DNA of 64,000 nucleotides from Oryza sativa Japonica Group (lineage: Eukaryota > Streptophyta > Magnoliopsida > Poales > Poaceae): NCBI RefSeq assembly GCF_034140825.1, contig NC_089035.1, forward strand, positions 3,369,001 through 3,433,000. Reading direction: 5' to 3'. The notes below the pieces were generated by a model. That model made no database searches and had not been told where the DNA came from. It worked only from the letters and a program-made list of their open reading frames with translations. Made by a program: the position numbers and the translations under genes. Shown one piece after another: positions 12,012 to 23,538 of the stretch (position 1 is the stretch's first letter; each line of letters starts with the position of its first letter).

Positions 12012-13534
12012 GGAATAAGATCACTTTGACTCCCTCAACTGACCACGGAATCTAAATCGTATCCCCCAACCTCAATACCAGAAATCTTGACCCCCGAACT
12101 TGCAAAACCGGTGCAATTTGACTCCCTCGCCGGTTTTGGGAGGTGGTTTCGCCGACGTGGCGCCTATGTGGCGATATTGACCGAGTCTTCGGTCCACGTG
12201 GCGTTGATGTGGCACTTACGTGGCAGTAGGATTAAAAAATATGCGTGGGACCCATTAGTCATTGGCACAAAAAGAAATGTGGGCCACTGACATGTGGGGC
12301 CCACATGTCTGTCCTCTTCCTCCTCCCTATCTCCCTTCTCTCTCTTTCTCTCAATCTCTCCCCTTCTTCCCATTCGGCGGCGGGCGGGAGGGCGGCGAGA
12401 GCGAGCGGCCGGCCCGGCTCGGCCTCGGTGGGGAGGCGGCGGCGCACCGCTGGGGTCCACTGATGATCGCGACGGCGCACGGACGAGGAGAGCGGCGGCG
12501 GCATCGGGGCGCAGCGTAACCGGAGCGGCGGCGGCCATCGACGCACACGAGCAGGACGACGCCCATGGCGGGGCTCCCGGAGCACGGCGACAGCCGCGTG
12601 AGGTAAGACGACACGTGGCGGCGAAGGCGAGCCCGCTGCGGCGGTGGCTATGGAAGCAGCGGAGACGCGGTTGAGGAGTGGACGGCAACAGGCGGGAGTA
12701 GGCCGACGGCGGCAAGGGAGTTGGGCGAGCGCGATGGCGGAGAGGCAGCGGCAGCAGCAGGCGAGCGCGGCTGCGGATGGGAGCGGCGGCGCCGACGACT
12801 CCGCACCGCTCGGCCTCATCGTCGTCGGCAGCTTCGGGTGGGGGCGCCGCGCCGCCGGCTTCTCGTCGCTTGCCATGGCGCTGGAACGGGGGAGGACGGC
12901 TGGAGCGGCGGCTCGTTGGGGACGGCCTCGCGGAAGAGCAACGGCCGGAAGGACAACGGCGGCGGCGGCGGCGACAACGTGTTGGCCGGCCAACTCCCTC
13001 CTCGCCGCCTCCATCCCCACTTCCCTCCCGCTGTCGCCGTTTCCGTCTGCCGTGAGCCACCGCGGCCGAGCCGCCGCCGTCCTAGCCGCCAACCGCCGCC
13101 CCCGGTTCGGTTCCGATACGCCCCGATGCCGCCAGCTCGCTCTCGCCGCCTTCCTGCCCATCGGCCGAATGGGAAGAAGGGGAGAGAAAGAGAGAGAAGG
13201 GAGATAGGGAGGAGGAAGAGGTCTGACATGTGGGCCCCACATGTCAGTGGGCCCACATTTCTTTTTGTGCCAATGACTAATGGGTCCCACGCATATTTTT
13301 TAATTCTATTGCCACGTAAGTGCCACGTCAACGACACGTGGACCAAAGACTCGGTCAATATCGCCACATAAGCGCCACGTGGCGCCACGTCAGCGAAACC
13401 ACCTCCCAAAACCGGCAAGGGAGTCAAATTGCACTGGATTTACAAGTTCGGGGGTCGAGATTTCTGGCATTGCGGTTGAGGGATACGATTTAGATTCGGT
13501 CGTCAGTTGAGGGAGTCAAAGTGATCTTAAGAAA
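12012..13534. mobile_element. Long-TIR element, Mutator/Pack-MULE type
   Basis: The arms 12012-12320 and about 13225-13534 are inverted repeats of roughly 300 bp and over 90 percent identity by eye, both starting AAGATCACTTTGACTCCCTC. The arms resemble those of the element at 31283-34315, which has a 9-bp target duplication, so a Mutator assignment is likely. No clear duplication is visible here. The roughly 900-bp interior is very GC-rich and open in many frames on both strands. No gene is recognisable in it, so the long frames are not called as genes. Confidence 0.75.
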
Positions 13535-14012
13535 CAAAACTGCACAAGTCTGGGCTCGGATTTCACTAACGTCTAATGGCGGCCCAGTGAGTCTACGTAT
13601 CAAAAACTCTCGAATTTACTAATCAGCTACGTCATGCACAGCTAACGGTTGGAGTCCGAATCTTAAAGTAGGAAATGGGAAAACACATGTTTGGTGCACC
13701 CACCGCGATGGACAGGGAAGGCGCCCACGTGGACCCCGGGCCCACGTGACGCACACGTGTCAGTCCGTGGCGCGACGGATCCGATCGGGCACGGTGTTTT
13801 CCTTCCCACGTGTGGACAAACGTACGTGCGTGGCCGTGCCTACGAACGTACCGTTCTTCGTACGCGCGTACACGAGCATGTTTTAAACTCGCAACTTGCC
13901 GATCGATCTCTCGCACAGCTCAAACACAGTAATGCCGCGATCGAGCTAGGAATCTACTCGCAGTGGATCCACATGAGTAGCCATAACAATACTATAATTA
14001 GATTCCGTTCTA
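13535..14012. other. Intergenic with G-box cluster
   Basis: No gene. Holds the CACGTG cluster listed next. Confidence 0.5.
13726..13812. promoter_or_regulatory. Cluster of four CACGTG (G-box/ABRE core) motifs
   Basis: CACGTG occurs at 13726, 13743, 13754 and 13807, within 87 bp. This core is bound by plant bZIP and bHLH factors. The nearest plus-strand gene starts 2.4 kb downstream at 16258, so the target is unclear. Confidence 0.45.
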
Positions 14013-14235
14013 CTCCTTCCGTTTAAGGTTATAAGTTTGACTAAGTTTATAAACAAGTATAGTAGTATTTATAATACTAAATTAATTTCATCAAATAAAT
14101 AATTAAATATATTTCATAATAACTTTGTTTTGGGTTGAAAATGTTACTACTTTTTTCTACAAATTTAGTTAAACTTAAAGCAATTTGACTTTAACCAAAG
14201 TTAAAACGTCTTATAACCTGAAACAGAGGGGTAGT
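14013..14235. mobile_element. Stowaway MITE
   Basis: Tips CTCCTTCCGTTTAAGGTTAT and ATAACCTGAAACAGAGGGGTAG, flanked by TA at 14011-14012 and 14236-14237. The core contains TTTGACTAAGTTTATAAA and its inverted partner. Confidence 0.82.
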
Positions 14236-15758
14236 ATATTGTAAACATTAACTCTCATTTATTTTCCGTTAGCATATTTCCAAACTGTTAATTAAACGAT
14301 ATAATTTTTAAAAAGTTTATATAAAAGTTTTTTTAAAAAAAATGAATGAACATTTTTTAAGTTTATAATAGTTAATAATTAATTAATTATAGGTCAATTG
14401 CTTGCTTTGGTTTCCGTGCCGCATAAAAGCTCAGTTCCTACGCAGGAAAGGCAGCATGTGGAACACCTTATTTTTTACAATAAAATTCACTGTATTTATA
14501 TATACACATATTCTAATATATGAATACTTTCCATTTCAAAAAGTTTTTTTAATCATGTATAGTCCATTTTTAAGTAATTCTTTTTTGCGCACAAACTTAG
14601 ATGTACACAACCATATTTATAAATACCAAGATTATATTAATTTATACCTAGTAGTAAGGGGTGTCATACATTTATATATGAAGTTGAGCCATAATAGTTC
14701 TCCTAGCTTAATTCGCCCTGCCTCTACTTGCATGGATGGAACAATTATGCAGGTCGTCGGCTGTGGTCGATCTGTCGAGCTAAATTGTAAAGCTAGCGAT
14801 CGAGCAATGCAAACTTGTCATGCAACGCAATCTAGCTGAAACACGGTGGCAACAAGCATCAACGCGTGCAATGCGTTGACCGCACTGATGATCTAAGCCA
14901 GAGAGCTACTACTCTACCTGCACAATAATTTTTGTCACAGCTTGGCTTGTCGTTGCGTTCAGCTCGACTAATCACTCGATTAGTTCAGCGTATGGTAGCA
15001 CGTCGAATTAACATACTAACTAATCATCGTCTCAAAAAGCTAGGTAGCCATTATATATACAATCCATCAGAAGTAACAACACTATAGCTTTCTTAGCTTG
15101 TAGGCTAGCATATGGTCTGTTCCATATTCACCTTAATTCTACTACGAAAAAAAATTAAGATGTTGCACGGCCAGGTTCATATGTTAATTAACTTATATAG
15201 ATGAAGGCACCAAACAACTAATCAATGGAGGCCCTTAAACAAATCCATGCTACCTAAACTCCTATATATCCAATTGAGCATTCACACTCGTAGTATAATC
15301 GGCTAGCTAGCTTGCAGCACTCATGCATGCATGCATGCATGCAATGGAAGCACACTCATCAGAGGGTAGCATGGCATAGCATATTAGCATACAACCAAGG
15401 TACAGCAAGGCAGCATGGCTGTGTCCATGATGCTCGAATCATTGCAGCCAGCAGAAGAAAAAAAAAGAAAAAAACACAGCACAATTAACTAATTAAGGCA
15501 CTAGCTGCTAATCTTGAAAAAAGGAAAAAAACATTAGAACATGGGTTAGTACTTAGTAGAACCCAGCATCTCTCCATGATTAGACAAACCTAATTGTTGT
15601 TTAGGATCTAGATAAGGTCATGGCACACATGACTGATGAGTAGTAGTGAGGTGAGATGAGGTGATCTCACCAAACGGTGAAGTGATGAAAACCCTACTGT
15701 TAATGGTGTTAAGTCTCTCTCTCTCTCTCTCTATCTATCTCTCTCTCTTTTGCTTCTT
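14236..15758. other. Intergenic upstream region of the PADRE gene
   Basis: AT-rich with no coding feature. Contains a (GCAT)n run near 15323-15343 and a (CT)n tract at about 15715-15748 just before the Tourist-like MITE. Confidence 0.5.
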
Positions 15759-15761
15759 TTA

Positions 15762-16105
15762 GGCGTGTTTAGTTCCCAAATTTTTTCCCACAAAAACATC
15801 ACATCGAATCTTTGGACAAGTATATAGAGCATTAAATATAGATAAAATAAACAATTAATTGTACAGTTTGCATGGAAATCGCGAGACGAATCTTTTGAGT
15901 CTAATTAGTCCATAATTAGTCATAAGTTTTACAGTAACCCACATGTGCTAATGATGGATTAATTAGGCTTAATAAATTCGTTTCGCAGTTTCCAAGCGAG
16001 TTATGAAATTAGTTTTTTCATTCGTGTCCGAAAACATCTTTCGATATCCGGTTAAATGTCCGATGTGACACCTAAAAATTTTCTTTTCGCGAACTAAACA
16101 AGTCC
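15762..16105. mobile_element. Tourist-like MITE next to a core promoter
   Basis: Inverted ends GGCGTGTTTAGTTC and GAACTAAACAAGTCC, flanked by a TTA duplication at 15759-15761 and 16106-16108. The interior is the common grass block with GCGAGACGAATCTTTTGAG and CCCACATGTGCTAATGA. The right end sits 24 bp upstream of the TATA box of the next gene. Confidence 0.85.
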
Positions 16106-16128
16106 TTAATTTGTCATTTTGTCCTCTC

Positions 16129-16137
16129 CTATATATA
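16129..16137 (+). promoter_or_regulatory. TATA box of the PADRE/DUF4228 gene
   Basis: CTATATATA, about 125 bp upstream of the ATG at 16258. It implies a leader of roughly 95-100 nt that carries a purine-rich run of GAAGA repeats. Confidence 0.7.
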
Positions 16138-16257
16138 CAATCCATGGCCAACCTCACCGAGCTCAACACAGTGAAGAGAAGAGAAGAGAAGCTAAGCTAG
16201 TAGGTAGGTGGTGGGTTAGCTCGATCGCCAAGTGTTCGACCGAGGAGCGAAGAAGAA

Positions 16258-16770
16258 ATGGGGAACAACCTGAGATGCTGCCTGGCGTGCGTGCTGCCGT
16301 GCGGCGCGCTGGACCTGGTCCGGATCGTGCACCTCAGCGGCCGCGTCGACGAGTACGGCCGCGCCGTGTCCGCCGGCGAGGTGCTGGCGGCGCACCCCAA
16401 CCACGTTCTGAGCCGGCCGTGCTCGTCGCAGCAGGGGGCGGCGGGGCGGATACTCATCGTGTCGCCGGAGTCGGAGCTGGAGCGCGGCGAGATCTACTTC
16501 CTCATCCCCGCCGCCTCCGTCCCCGACGCCAAGAGGAGGACGAGCACCGGCGGCGGCGGCGCCGGCCGCGGGCACCACGTCCGCAGCAAGTCGGAGGGCA
16601 GCGCCGTCGCCGCCGATCGGTTGGGCAGCCCGGCCGGCAGCGCGTCGCCGGAGACGACGAGGATGATGAGGGCGCAGAAGCAGCAGCACCAACACCGGCG
16701 GCGCATGAGCACCGGCAGCCATGCCTCGCCGTGGCAGCCGCACCTCTCGTGCATCACCGAGGATCCCTGA
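16258..16770 (+). CDS. PADRE (DUF4228) family protein
   Basis: Single exon, 170 residues. The N-terminus MGNNLRCCLACVLPCG has Gly2 for N-myristoylation and several cysteines for possible palmitoylation. It is followed by the family core VRIVHLSGRVDEYG, VLAAHPNHVLSRP and GEIYFLIPA. The C-terminal half is low in complexity (Gly, Ser, Arg, Gln rich), as is usual for this family. PADRE proteins are plant-specific and often respond to pathogen or abiotic stress; their biochemical role is unsettled. The TATA box and a short leader are visible, and a MITE lies immediately upstream. The start is chosen because it gives the conserved MGN motif. Confidence 0.92.
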   Translation: MGNNLRCCLACVLPCGALDLVRIVHLSGRVDEYGRAVSAGEVLAAHPNHVLSRPCSSQQGAAGRILIVSPESELERGEIYFLIPAASVPDAKRRTSTGGGGAGRGHHVRSKSEGSAVAADRLGSPAGSASPETTRMMRAQKQQHQHRRRMSTGSHASPWQPHLSCITEDP

Positions 16771-17548
16771 GCTAGCGCCTAGCTTAATTTCTTTTTCTTC
16801 TCTGAATTCACAGTGGTTTTTTTGCCTGGTGTGTAAATTTCCTCTGGTGCCCGGTAAATATTTTTATTCACCTTTTGTGTTAGTGATGTGCCGATTTTAC
16901 ATTCTGAAATCAACAACTGTGTATAATTTTCGAAGCACAAAGCGACTTCCATTCTATCTTCTTGTATCTTCGAACAACATTTTGCAACTTCTTTTTAAAG
17001 TTCATTTGGGTTTACCAAAGCGAACGAACTTGTTCATACAAAATTAAACAAGTCGGCAGCTCTGATTGATGCGAAATTAAATGAAAATTAAACCACTTGC
17101 AAGTTATATATATATATGAACTCAACTCATGAAGTGAGGTTGTGTGTCATGTTGGATCCCCCCCCCCCAACCCCGGCCCTCTTTTTTTTTTCTTTTGTAC
17201 ATGAAAAAAAAAAAGAAGTTCAGATAAACAGCAACGAGACCCATCGGTTTCGATGATACCACGGCAGCAGGCAATGCTAGATCGATGGACGCTGAGATTC
17301 CCGGCAATGATTTGGGAACTAATTCATGAATACTCCTTGGAAATCACGCGAGCTCTGCATCTGATCGTCGTCCTCACGCTCGATTGATCCTGATTCCTGC
17401 GGTCCAAGTTAATTTCTGGGCCTACTATACCTTTGAAGGGCCCAGTTTGAACCGCTACCAGTTGTAGACTTGTAGCGGTCTGATTTTCGCAGGGGATAAA
17501 GTTCAGTTTATATCGCTCAACTTGCGTTGAGTTTCATTCAGATCCTCA
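16771..17548. other. 3' flank and intergenic DNA
   Basis: 3' UTR of the PADRE gene, then AT-rich DNA with a (TA)n run near 17107, a C run at 17159-17168 and homopolymer tracts around 17182-17215. No gene. Confidence 0.5.
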
Positions 17549-17782
17549 AGCAGGTACAATAGTAGACTATTAGTGAGCTGTAAACATATTTTAATAAGAT
17601 AAAAGATGAGAGAGAAAAGTAGTGGGTTACATATCTGTAGTCGCAGACTCCAAAACACAATATGTGTATGACAGGTGGGACCATATATTAATAGTATAGT
17701 AAACAACTATTGTATGAATTGACTATTAAATTAACTATAGATAAATTAAAGCTAGTAGTGGGCTATACTATTAAACTTGCTC
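17549..17782. mobile_element. PIF/Harbinger-type MITE, sister of 32955-33198
   Basis: Left end AGCAGGTACAATAGTAGAC and right end CTATACTATTAAACTTGCTC. The interior block ACAGGTGGGACCATATATTA matches the sister copy. The target duplication is unclear here but is TAA in the sister. Confidence 0.75.
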
Positions 17783-17801
17783 TTAGAGATCTCTTAGCAG
17801 C

Positions 17802-18110
17802 TAGGGATGAAAACGGATCGGATACGGACGGAAACTAGCTCTACCATATTCATTTTCACATTTTTTTCGGAATCGGAATCGGAAACCCCGGATACAAAAA
17901 CGGAATCGAATATTGTCGAATACAGATACGGAGCGAATACGAAACGAAACGAATACGGTGACGAATATTAATCGGAACATAAAAACCCCTCAAACTAAGC
18001 ATCACAAATCAACGAAGAAATATAATTCATTATTTTTTCTAATAGAACATATCAACATTTCCAAATTTTAGTGTTAATAATTTTGCTATATCCAATTTTG
18101 TGGTTGAGGG
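17802..18110. mobile_element. hAT non-autonomous element, truncated copy
   Basis: Starts TAGGGATGAAAACGGATCGG and contains CGGAATCGGAAACCCCGGAT and CCCCTCAAACTAA. This matches the inverted strand of the complete element at 56120-56748. The other end is not found. Confidence 0.7.
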
Positions 18111-18119
18111 TGACGGTGT

Positions 18120-18960
18120 ATGCAAAAATCGACCTTAATTTTCTCATGCAGCTCCTTAAGACTAGTTTATCGCACTCATATGAACTCCAAATTGGATGAT
18201 TCTTTTTCCTAAACGTTTGTAAAATCATGCTCTATTGTGTTATTGTGTTCTTACTGCTATTATTTTGGCCATATTTTTCTTGTGACTTTGTTTTATCAAT
18301 TAAAATTTTGGATTTCAAAAAAATGACAACTTCAAATAATATTTTGAAGCGGTAAATAATTTCAGCTGAAAAAGTCATGAACATAAAAGTTGTAGAACTC
18401 ATCAAGAGCTACAACTTTTATTTTGATCATTTCTTCATCTGACAAAGCAATAGTAACATTGTTCACAAAATTTACATATCTCTCTTATAACTTATGAAAC
18501 CATATGTGAGATATGTAAATTTTGTAAAAAATGTAACTATCGCTTTGTCGGATGAAGAAATGACAAAAATAAAAGTTATAGATCTTGATGAGTTATACAA
18601 CTTTTTTATTGATGACTTTTTCAGTTGAAATCATTTAGTATTTGAAAATGTTGTTTGAAGGTATCATATTTTGAAATTCAAATTCAAACTGTTTAAACAA
18701 AGTCACATAGAAAAATGACCCAAACAAAAGTTGTAGATCTTGATGCGTTTTACAAATTTGGTGTTGACAGTTTTTTTCATTTGAAAACATTTACTACCCA
18801 AAAAATTATTTCAATTTCATATATTTTAAAATTCAAATTTTCTATAGTTCAATAAAACTCGGATGGAAAAATTACCAAAATAAAAATGGTAGATGTCAAT
18901 GAATTCTGCAACTTTGTTTTTGACAACTTTTTCATATGAGTTCATTTACTACGATAAAAT
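18120..18960. repeat. Degenerate repeats of an AAAAGTTGTAGATCTTGATGAG type
   Basis: Related blocks occur near 18378, 18570, 18727 and 18880. Those at 18370-18490 and 18500-18610 are in opposite orientation and would fold back on each other. Probably the interior of a decayed DNA transposon; superfamily not determined. Confidence 0.5.
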
Positions 18961-20391
18961 TCGATTCAAAGTTTTTCATTGGATTAAAGAAGGTGGGTCC
19001 CAACTGTAAGTGTCCTCTTCCTTTTCTTTCCCTTCTTCTCTTCCTCTTTCTCTCTCTTTCTTATCTCCTTCTCTGTTCTCTTCTCCCCTTTCTTCTCGAT
19101 TCTCCACGCCAGAGGGGGAGGGGCGGGCATGGCGCGCGGCGGGGTGCCAGCCTGGCGCGGCCGCGCGCACGGGATGGCGCTCTGGCAAGGGGCGCGGCGG
19201 CGGGGTGCCGGCCTGGCGCGGCGGGAGTGGCACAGCGTGGCGGGCGAGACGGCCGGCGCCCTCCCCCTCCCAGATGTAACCTTCAGTTGCTGCCTAAATC
19301 AAAATGGGGGGAAATGCTTTCCTAGATTCGTTATTTTTGTCTTCTAATATGTGAACAAGAGAACAACCTTTATTAATTAAGTGCCAACTATTAGCTATGC
19401 TGGTTTTCAGCTGATAAAAGCCACAAATTATGCTTTGCACTTTCTCTTATTGTATGTTATTTTTGTTCCCCCAAGGGGCAATATCCTGAATGGAGTCCTA
19501 AAAATGCTTGTTGACCTGAAACCTGACACTTCCACTAAAGTTCCTTTCAAAGTGTGCATTTTTACGCCTGGAACATACAATTTTTGGAGGGGAAAAAAAG
19601 AGATAATGTATCAGTAAATGATCAACAATTCTATGTATCAATGTGCTTTGTACGTGCACGTTCACTAGTATGTAATAAATATATCACTTCACGATACAAT
19701 AACAAGTTTAAATTTGATTTCTACAAATTGATTAACAAATCAAACTATAACTATGTAATTTATCCACAATCAAATTTGTTGATAATTTATAATTTTTAGA
19801 AGCCGAATTTTTTGTTAAGTGATATATTTGTGAATTCCTCGCACCCTTGCGTTGGCAACGATTTTGGACTTTATCTAAAAAAGAAACTGATCGAAGGCTC
19901 CACAAAGTGGCTAACACGTACAATCCTGTAGCAATTAAGGATGGGAGTACCTATACATCTTTCGAAAGATTTTTATGATCGTATCACACAGATTTTTAAT
20001 CTTTAGATTAAAATCCGATAGATATAATAAAAAGCAAAAAGCAATTAAGAAACACCATAATGGACACTAAATTACCATATCCTCAAGAAAAAGACCAAAT
20101 CCAATACAAAATTTAAAATTTACATGCAAAAATTCAAAAATTACAGTGTAACTTACAAAAGTTACAGTGTAAGTTTTATAAATTACACTGTAACTTACAA
20201 GAAAATGCACTGTAAATTTGAGTGAGAAAATCGAGTGAGAGATAAGAAAAAATCTTTCGAGTGAGATATAGCAAAATCGATTAAGGATATATTTGTTTGT
20301 TGAGAGATAAAACTGGCCACACTTGATTAACTCTGGACGCGGTGGATGCAAATATATTAAGTATTCACTCTGCCTAGCTACGAGCTCAGGA
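18961..20391. other. Intergenic; possible captured fragment
   Basis: A GC-rich block at 19090-19275 has open frames without known domains. An open frame around 19470-19600 follows an acceptor-like CCCCCAAG but I cannot name it. From about 19640 to 20330 the sequence matches, in inverted order, the 3' flank of the broken F-box copy at 36150-36480. Confidence 0.4.
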
Positions 20392-21756
20392 TTACATATG
20401 CTCACTATTGGAAAGTTGTACAAACTTAATATTTCCTAGGCCATGCTGCATGCCAGGAAGCCGAACAAGGCTCTCCTGGTACAGCAAGAGACGTATTGAA
20501 TCGTCGTCCCCGTCCCCCGAGCTGTCAATGGAGGCCACCGTCCGGAGAGTGCCGGAGTCCGGGTCGTAGACATGAGCCTCGTGCGCCGTGGTCGCGACAA
20601 GAAGCTTCCTCTTCTTGTCTCCCGGCGGGGAGCCACCAAGGTAGGTGAGCGGGACGACGAGCCACGGTGCCGTGAGCAGCTGGCGCTGGCGCTGGCCCGG
20701 CGCTGGCAGGTCGACGCGGTAGTCCAGCGACCAGCTCCCGGTGTCGTAGTCCTGCAGCTTCCATATCTCCAACAGCACGTCGTGGTCGCTGCGGTGGCGG
20801 ACGTCGCGTACCATGCACAGGCGGCCGTCGAGCTCCGCGAGCGTTTTCCCAACCGGCATGGCCACTTCCTCGCCGCTCCCGGACCTTATGCCTTTGGCTC
20901 GCAACAGACGGTAGTTTCTGACTCCGTTCAAGTGGACCGGAACGAGGTCGACCATTGAGAAAGGCGGCTGGGGAACACGGCGGAAGGACTCGTCGGCGAG
21001 CGAGAAAGAGAGGACGCCGTGGGGCTTGTCGAGGTAGTTTGTCCTGAAACTCCAGTGGAGGCACCCATCCGCGAACACCGGCTGCACATCGCGGTCGATG
21101 CTGGCGGCGTCGTCGGTGAAACCGAGGCCGAGCTGGAACGACGAGATGGCCCTCCAGCCTCGGGCGTCGCCAACGGTGAGCACAATGGCGTGCAGTTTGC
21201 CCACTACCTCTTCGTCTATGCCTAACTGCACCACCTTGAACTCTCTGGCCGGCGCGTGGAAGCCCATGACAGTGGCACAGTGAGGTCGGTGCGACCGGGG
21301 AAGATGCAGAATCTCACCTGTGGTAGGGTTGCACACGGAGTAGCCTTCGCACGGCCTGGCAATGAGGACGAGGCCCCAGCAGGGCTTGGAGCCGATCACT
21401 CTCGGACAGTCGAAGCAATTGCTGAGCCACGGCAAAGTCCGCCTACTGAGCCTTCTTCTTATTCGGTACGACCCCATGTGCGTAGGTGCAGGCTCCAGGA
21501 AGGTTAACTTGGCGGCGGCGAGAGCGTGGTGTCTGTCTTGGAAGCCGGGCAACGACACCTCGGCGTTCCAGGAGCGGCAGGTGCAGCGGAGCCTCGCGAG
21601 AGACCTCGCCGGCAGGCGCACGAGCACCTCCGTCACGACGTGGTCGGGCAGCGTGACCGTGACGCCACACGCCGCCGACCGCTCATCGCCCGTCTTCCTT
21701 TTCTTGGTTCGCGGGCTCGCCATCGCGTTGCTGTACGTACTGTATGTCACACCCAC
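20392..21756 (-). CDS. F-box protein with F-box-associated domain, single exon
   Basis: 454 residues. The F-box is at about residues 33-78 (LPDHVVTEVLVRLPARSLAR, then CTCRSWN). A plant type F-box-associated region follows, with CNPTTGEILHLP, FKVVQLG, DGCLHW and the late YDPDSGTL. Such proteins are substrate receptors of SCF (Skp1-cullin-F-box) ubiquitin ligases; the target is unknown. The first ATG is at 21756. A TATA-like ATATATAG on the minus strand near 21769-21777 lies so close that Met12 (21723, MASPRTKKRK) may be the true start. A (CTAT)n/(TA)n tract lies about 120 bp upstream. A broken paralogue is at 35270-36153. Confidence 0.9.
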   Translation of the reverse strand: MGVTYSTYSNAMASPRTKKRKTGDERSAACGVTVTLPDHVVTEVLVRLPARSLARLRCTCRSWNAEVSLPGFQDRHHALAAAKLTFLEPAPTHMGSYRIRRRLSRRTLPWLSNCFDCPRVIGSKPCWGLVLIARPCEGYSVCNPTTGEILHLPRSHRPHCATVMGFHAPAREFKVVQLGIDEEVVGKLHAIVLTVGDARGWRAISSFQLGLGFTDDAASIDRDVQPVFADGCLHWSFRTNYLDKPHGVLSFSLADESFRRVPQPPFSMVDLVPVHLNGVRNYRLLRAKGIRSGSGEEVAMPVGKTLAELDGRLCMVRDVRHRSDHDVLLEIWKLQDYDTGSWSLDYRVDLPAPGQRQRQLLTAPWLVVPLTYLGGSPPGDKKRKLLVATTAHEAHVYDPDSGTLRTVASIDSSGDGDDDSIRLLLYQESLVRLPGMQHGLGNIKFVQLSNSEHM

Positions 21757-21874
21757 AAACGGATCGATCTATATATGTGCGCGCGTACGCGTACGCCGGC
21801 GGCGGCGGCGGACGAAGCAGCAGGACGTACGCGACGCACGCGGGATATGGAGATCGATCGGTGCAGGCGAACTG

Positions 21875-22046
<172 letters not shown>

Positions 22047-22694
22047 ACCGAATTAATAAATAAGTAAAGCTTTCGTATCGTACGCATTTTTGGTCTGTCT
22101 TTTTTTCTTTCCTTTTTCGCTGTTTTTTAGTTCACACGGTTCGCTGCCGGGCCAAACTCTACCGCAGCTGTCTCCACGTCGATTTGTCAACCAATTTAAG
22201 GAGATCGAGAAAGATTCAGCCGGAGGTTGAAGAGGGTTGTTCGAACTGATACCGTGGCTTCACTTATGGGCTGGGTCAAAGAGAAACGGGTTGAGGACTA
22301 ATATTTTCATTAGTTTATGGGTAAAAACCCATTTTTCCTTCCTTTTCAGTCCAAAACAATGAAGATTTTTCATTAAAATTTTCAATTATAATGTTTATAG
22401 CAATCATAATGCTTTAATTTATAAACTTTTTCATTGACTTTTTCTTCATATTGTGAATTCTTATATTGTTTGAACCCTATTAAAGAAGCTAAGTGACGAA
22501 AGTCACTCAAGTAGTAAGTTTGAGAGTGACCATTAGAGCGACCACTTGTACTTATAGGCCTTGGCAACCTATAGTCTTGTTACGCAACACAGCTTCACTC
22601 GATTCAGTAAATTAATAGTTCAAACCAGCCTCGCTCTTCCTTGAAAGAAAATAGGAATCTATGTACTCAGCAACATTCTAGTAGCATAAAACCT

Positions 22695-23160
22695 TTTGAG
22701 TGAAATACATGGCCGGCCCCTAAACTTGTGTGGTGGTGTCACTTAGGCCCTGTTTGATTCAGCTTAGGATTATTATAATCTGGATTATTAGATGTAAGCT
22801 AAAACAAACAGATATCTTATTATAACAGATTATTACAATCTATAAGCCAGATTAATGTAATATGGTAATCTACTCTAAAGGTGCCTTTTTAGATTATTGG
22901 GTGGCTAATAGCTAACAAGCAACTAATAATCCAGAGAAACAAACAGCTAACAACTTATTTTATGTCGGCTTATTATAATCTAGCTTATAGTAACCTGGCT
23001 CGATAATCTAGATTACAATAATCTTAAGCTGAAACAAACAGGGCCTTAGGTCCGTGAACTTAAAAATTGCACGTTTAGATCCGTGAACTTGGTTTAATGT
23101 ACCACCTTGGTCCAAACGTCCTTTGATTGCATTTGACCGCCAACGTGGCATGCCACGTAG
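22695..23160. mobile_element. Probable Mutator-type terminal repeat, split by a MITE
   Basis: The text CCCCTAAACTTGTGTGGTG, interrupted, then GGTCCGTGAACTTAAAAATT and CCACCTTGGTCCAAACGTCC resembles long terminal repeats of rice Mutator-like elements. The matching second terminal repeat is not seen in the window, so the element is incomplete. Confidence 0.5.
22746..23045. mobile_element. Tourist-like MITE with intact TTA duplication
   Basis: Ends GGCCCTGTTTGATTCAGCTT and its complement; TTA at 22743-22745 and 23046-23048. Same family as 996-1340. Nested in the Mutator-type repeat. Confidence 0.88.
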
Positions 23161-23538
23161 GTAACACTTTTGCTCTCAACCCCCTCCACATCACAACACG
23201 TCGCATATATCTCCTTGTAGCTATATAGTAACACCAGAATCCCAAAAAAAAAAATCCTCAAATCGTTCTTCCCTCTCATTTTTCTCCTTGCATGTATAGA
23301 AAATGCAGTCCCGATTAGCAATTGCCATTGCACTGGCTCCCGCCGCTAATTCAGCCGCACTGTACCACCGCTAACCCCGCTGCACTGCGCTGCCTCCTGC
23401 CGCTAATCTCACCGCCGAGGCCGCTACAACCGCTACCTCTCGGCCTCCTTCCGCTAACCTCACCGTCGAGACCCTAGCTGATTTAGGGATATTTTGGGGG
23501 ATTTGGGTTGAAATGCATTGGTTAGGGTAAGTTATGTG

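Noticed and set aside
12259-13290. Long frames on both strands (up to 343 codons) inside the long-TIR element
   Set aside because: They run into the terminal repeats, overlap each other on both strands and have low-complexity Arg/Pro/Ala content with no domain.
19470-19617. Open stretch after an acceptor-like site (LVDLKPDTSTKVPFKVC)
   Set aside because: Looks exon-like but I could not name a family or find neighbouring exons, so not called as a gene.
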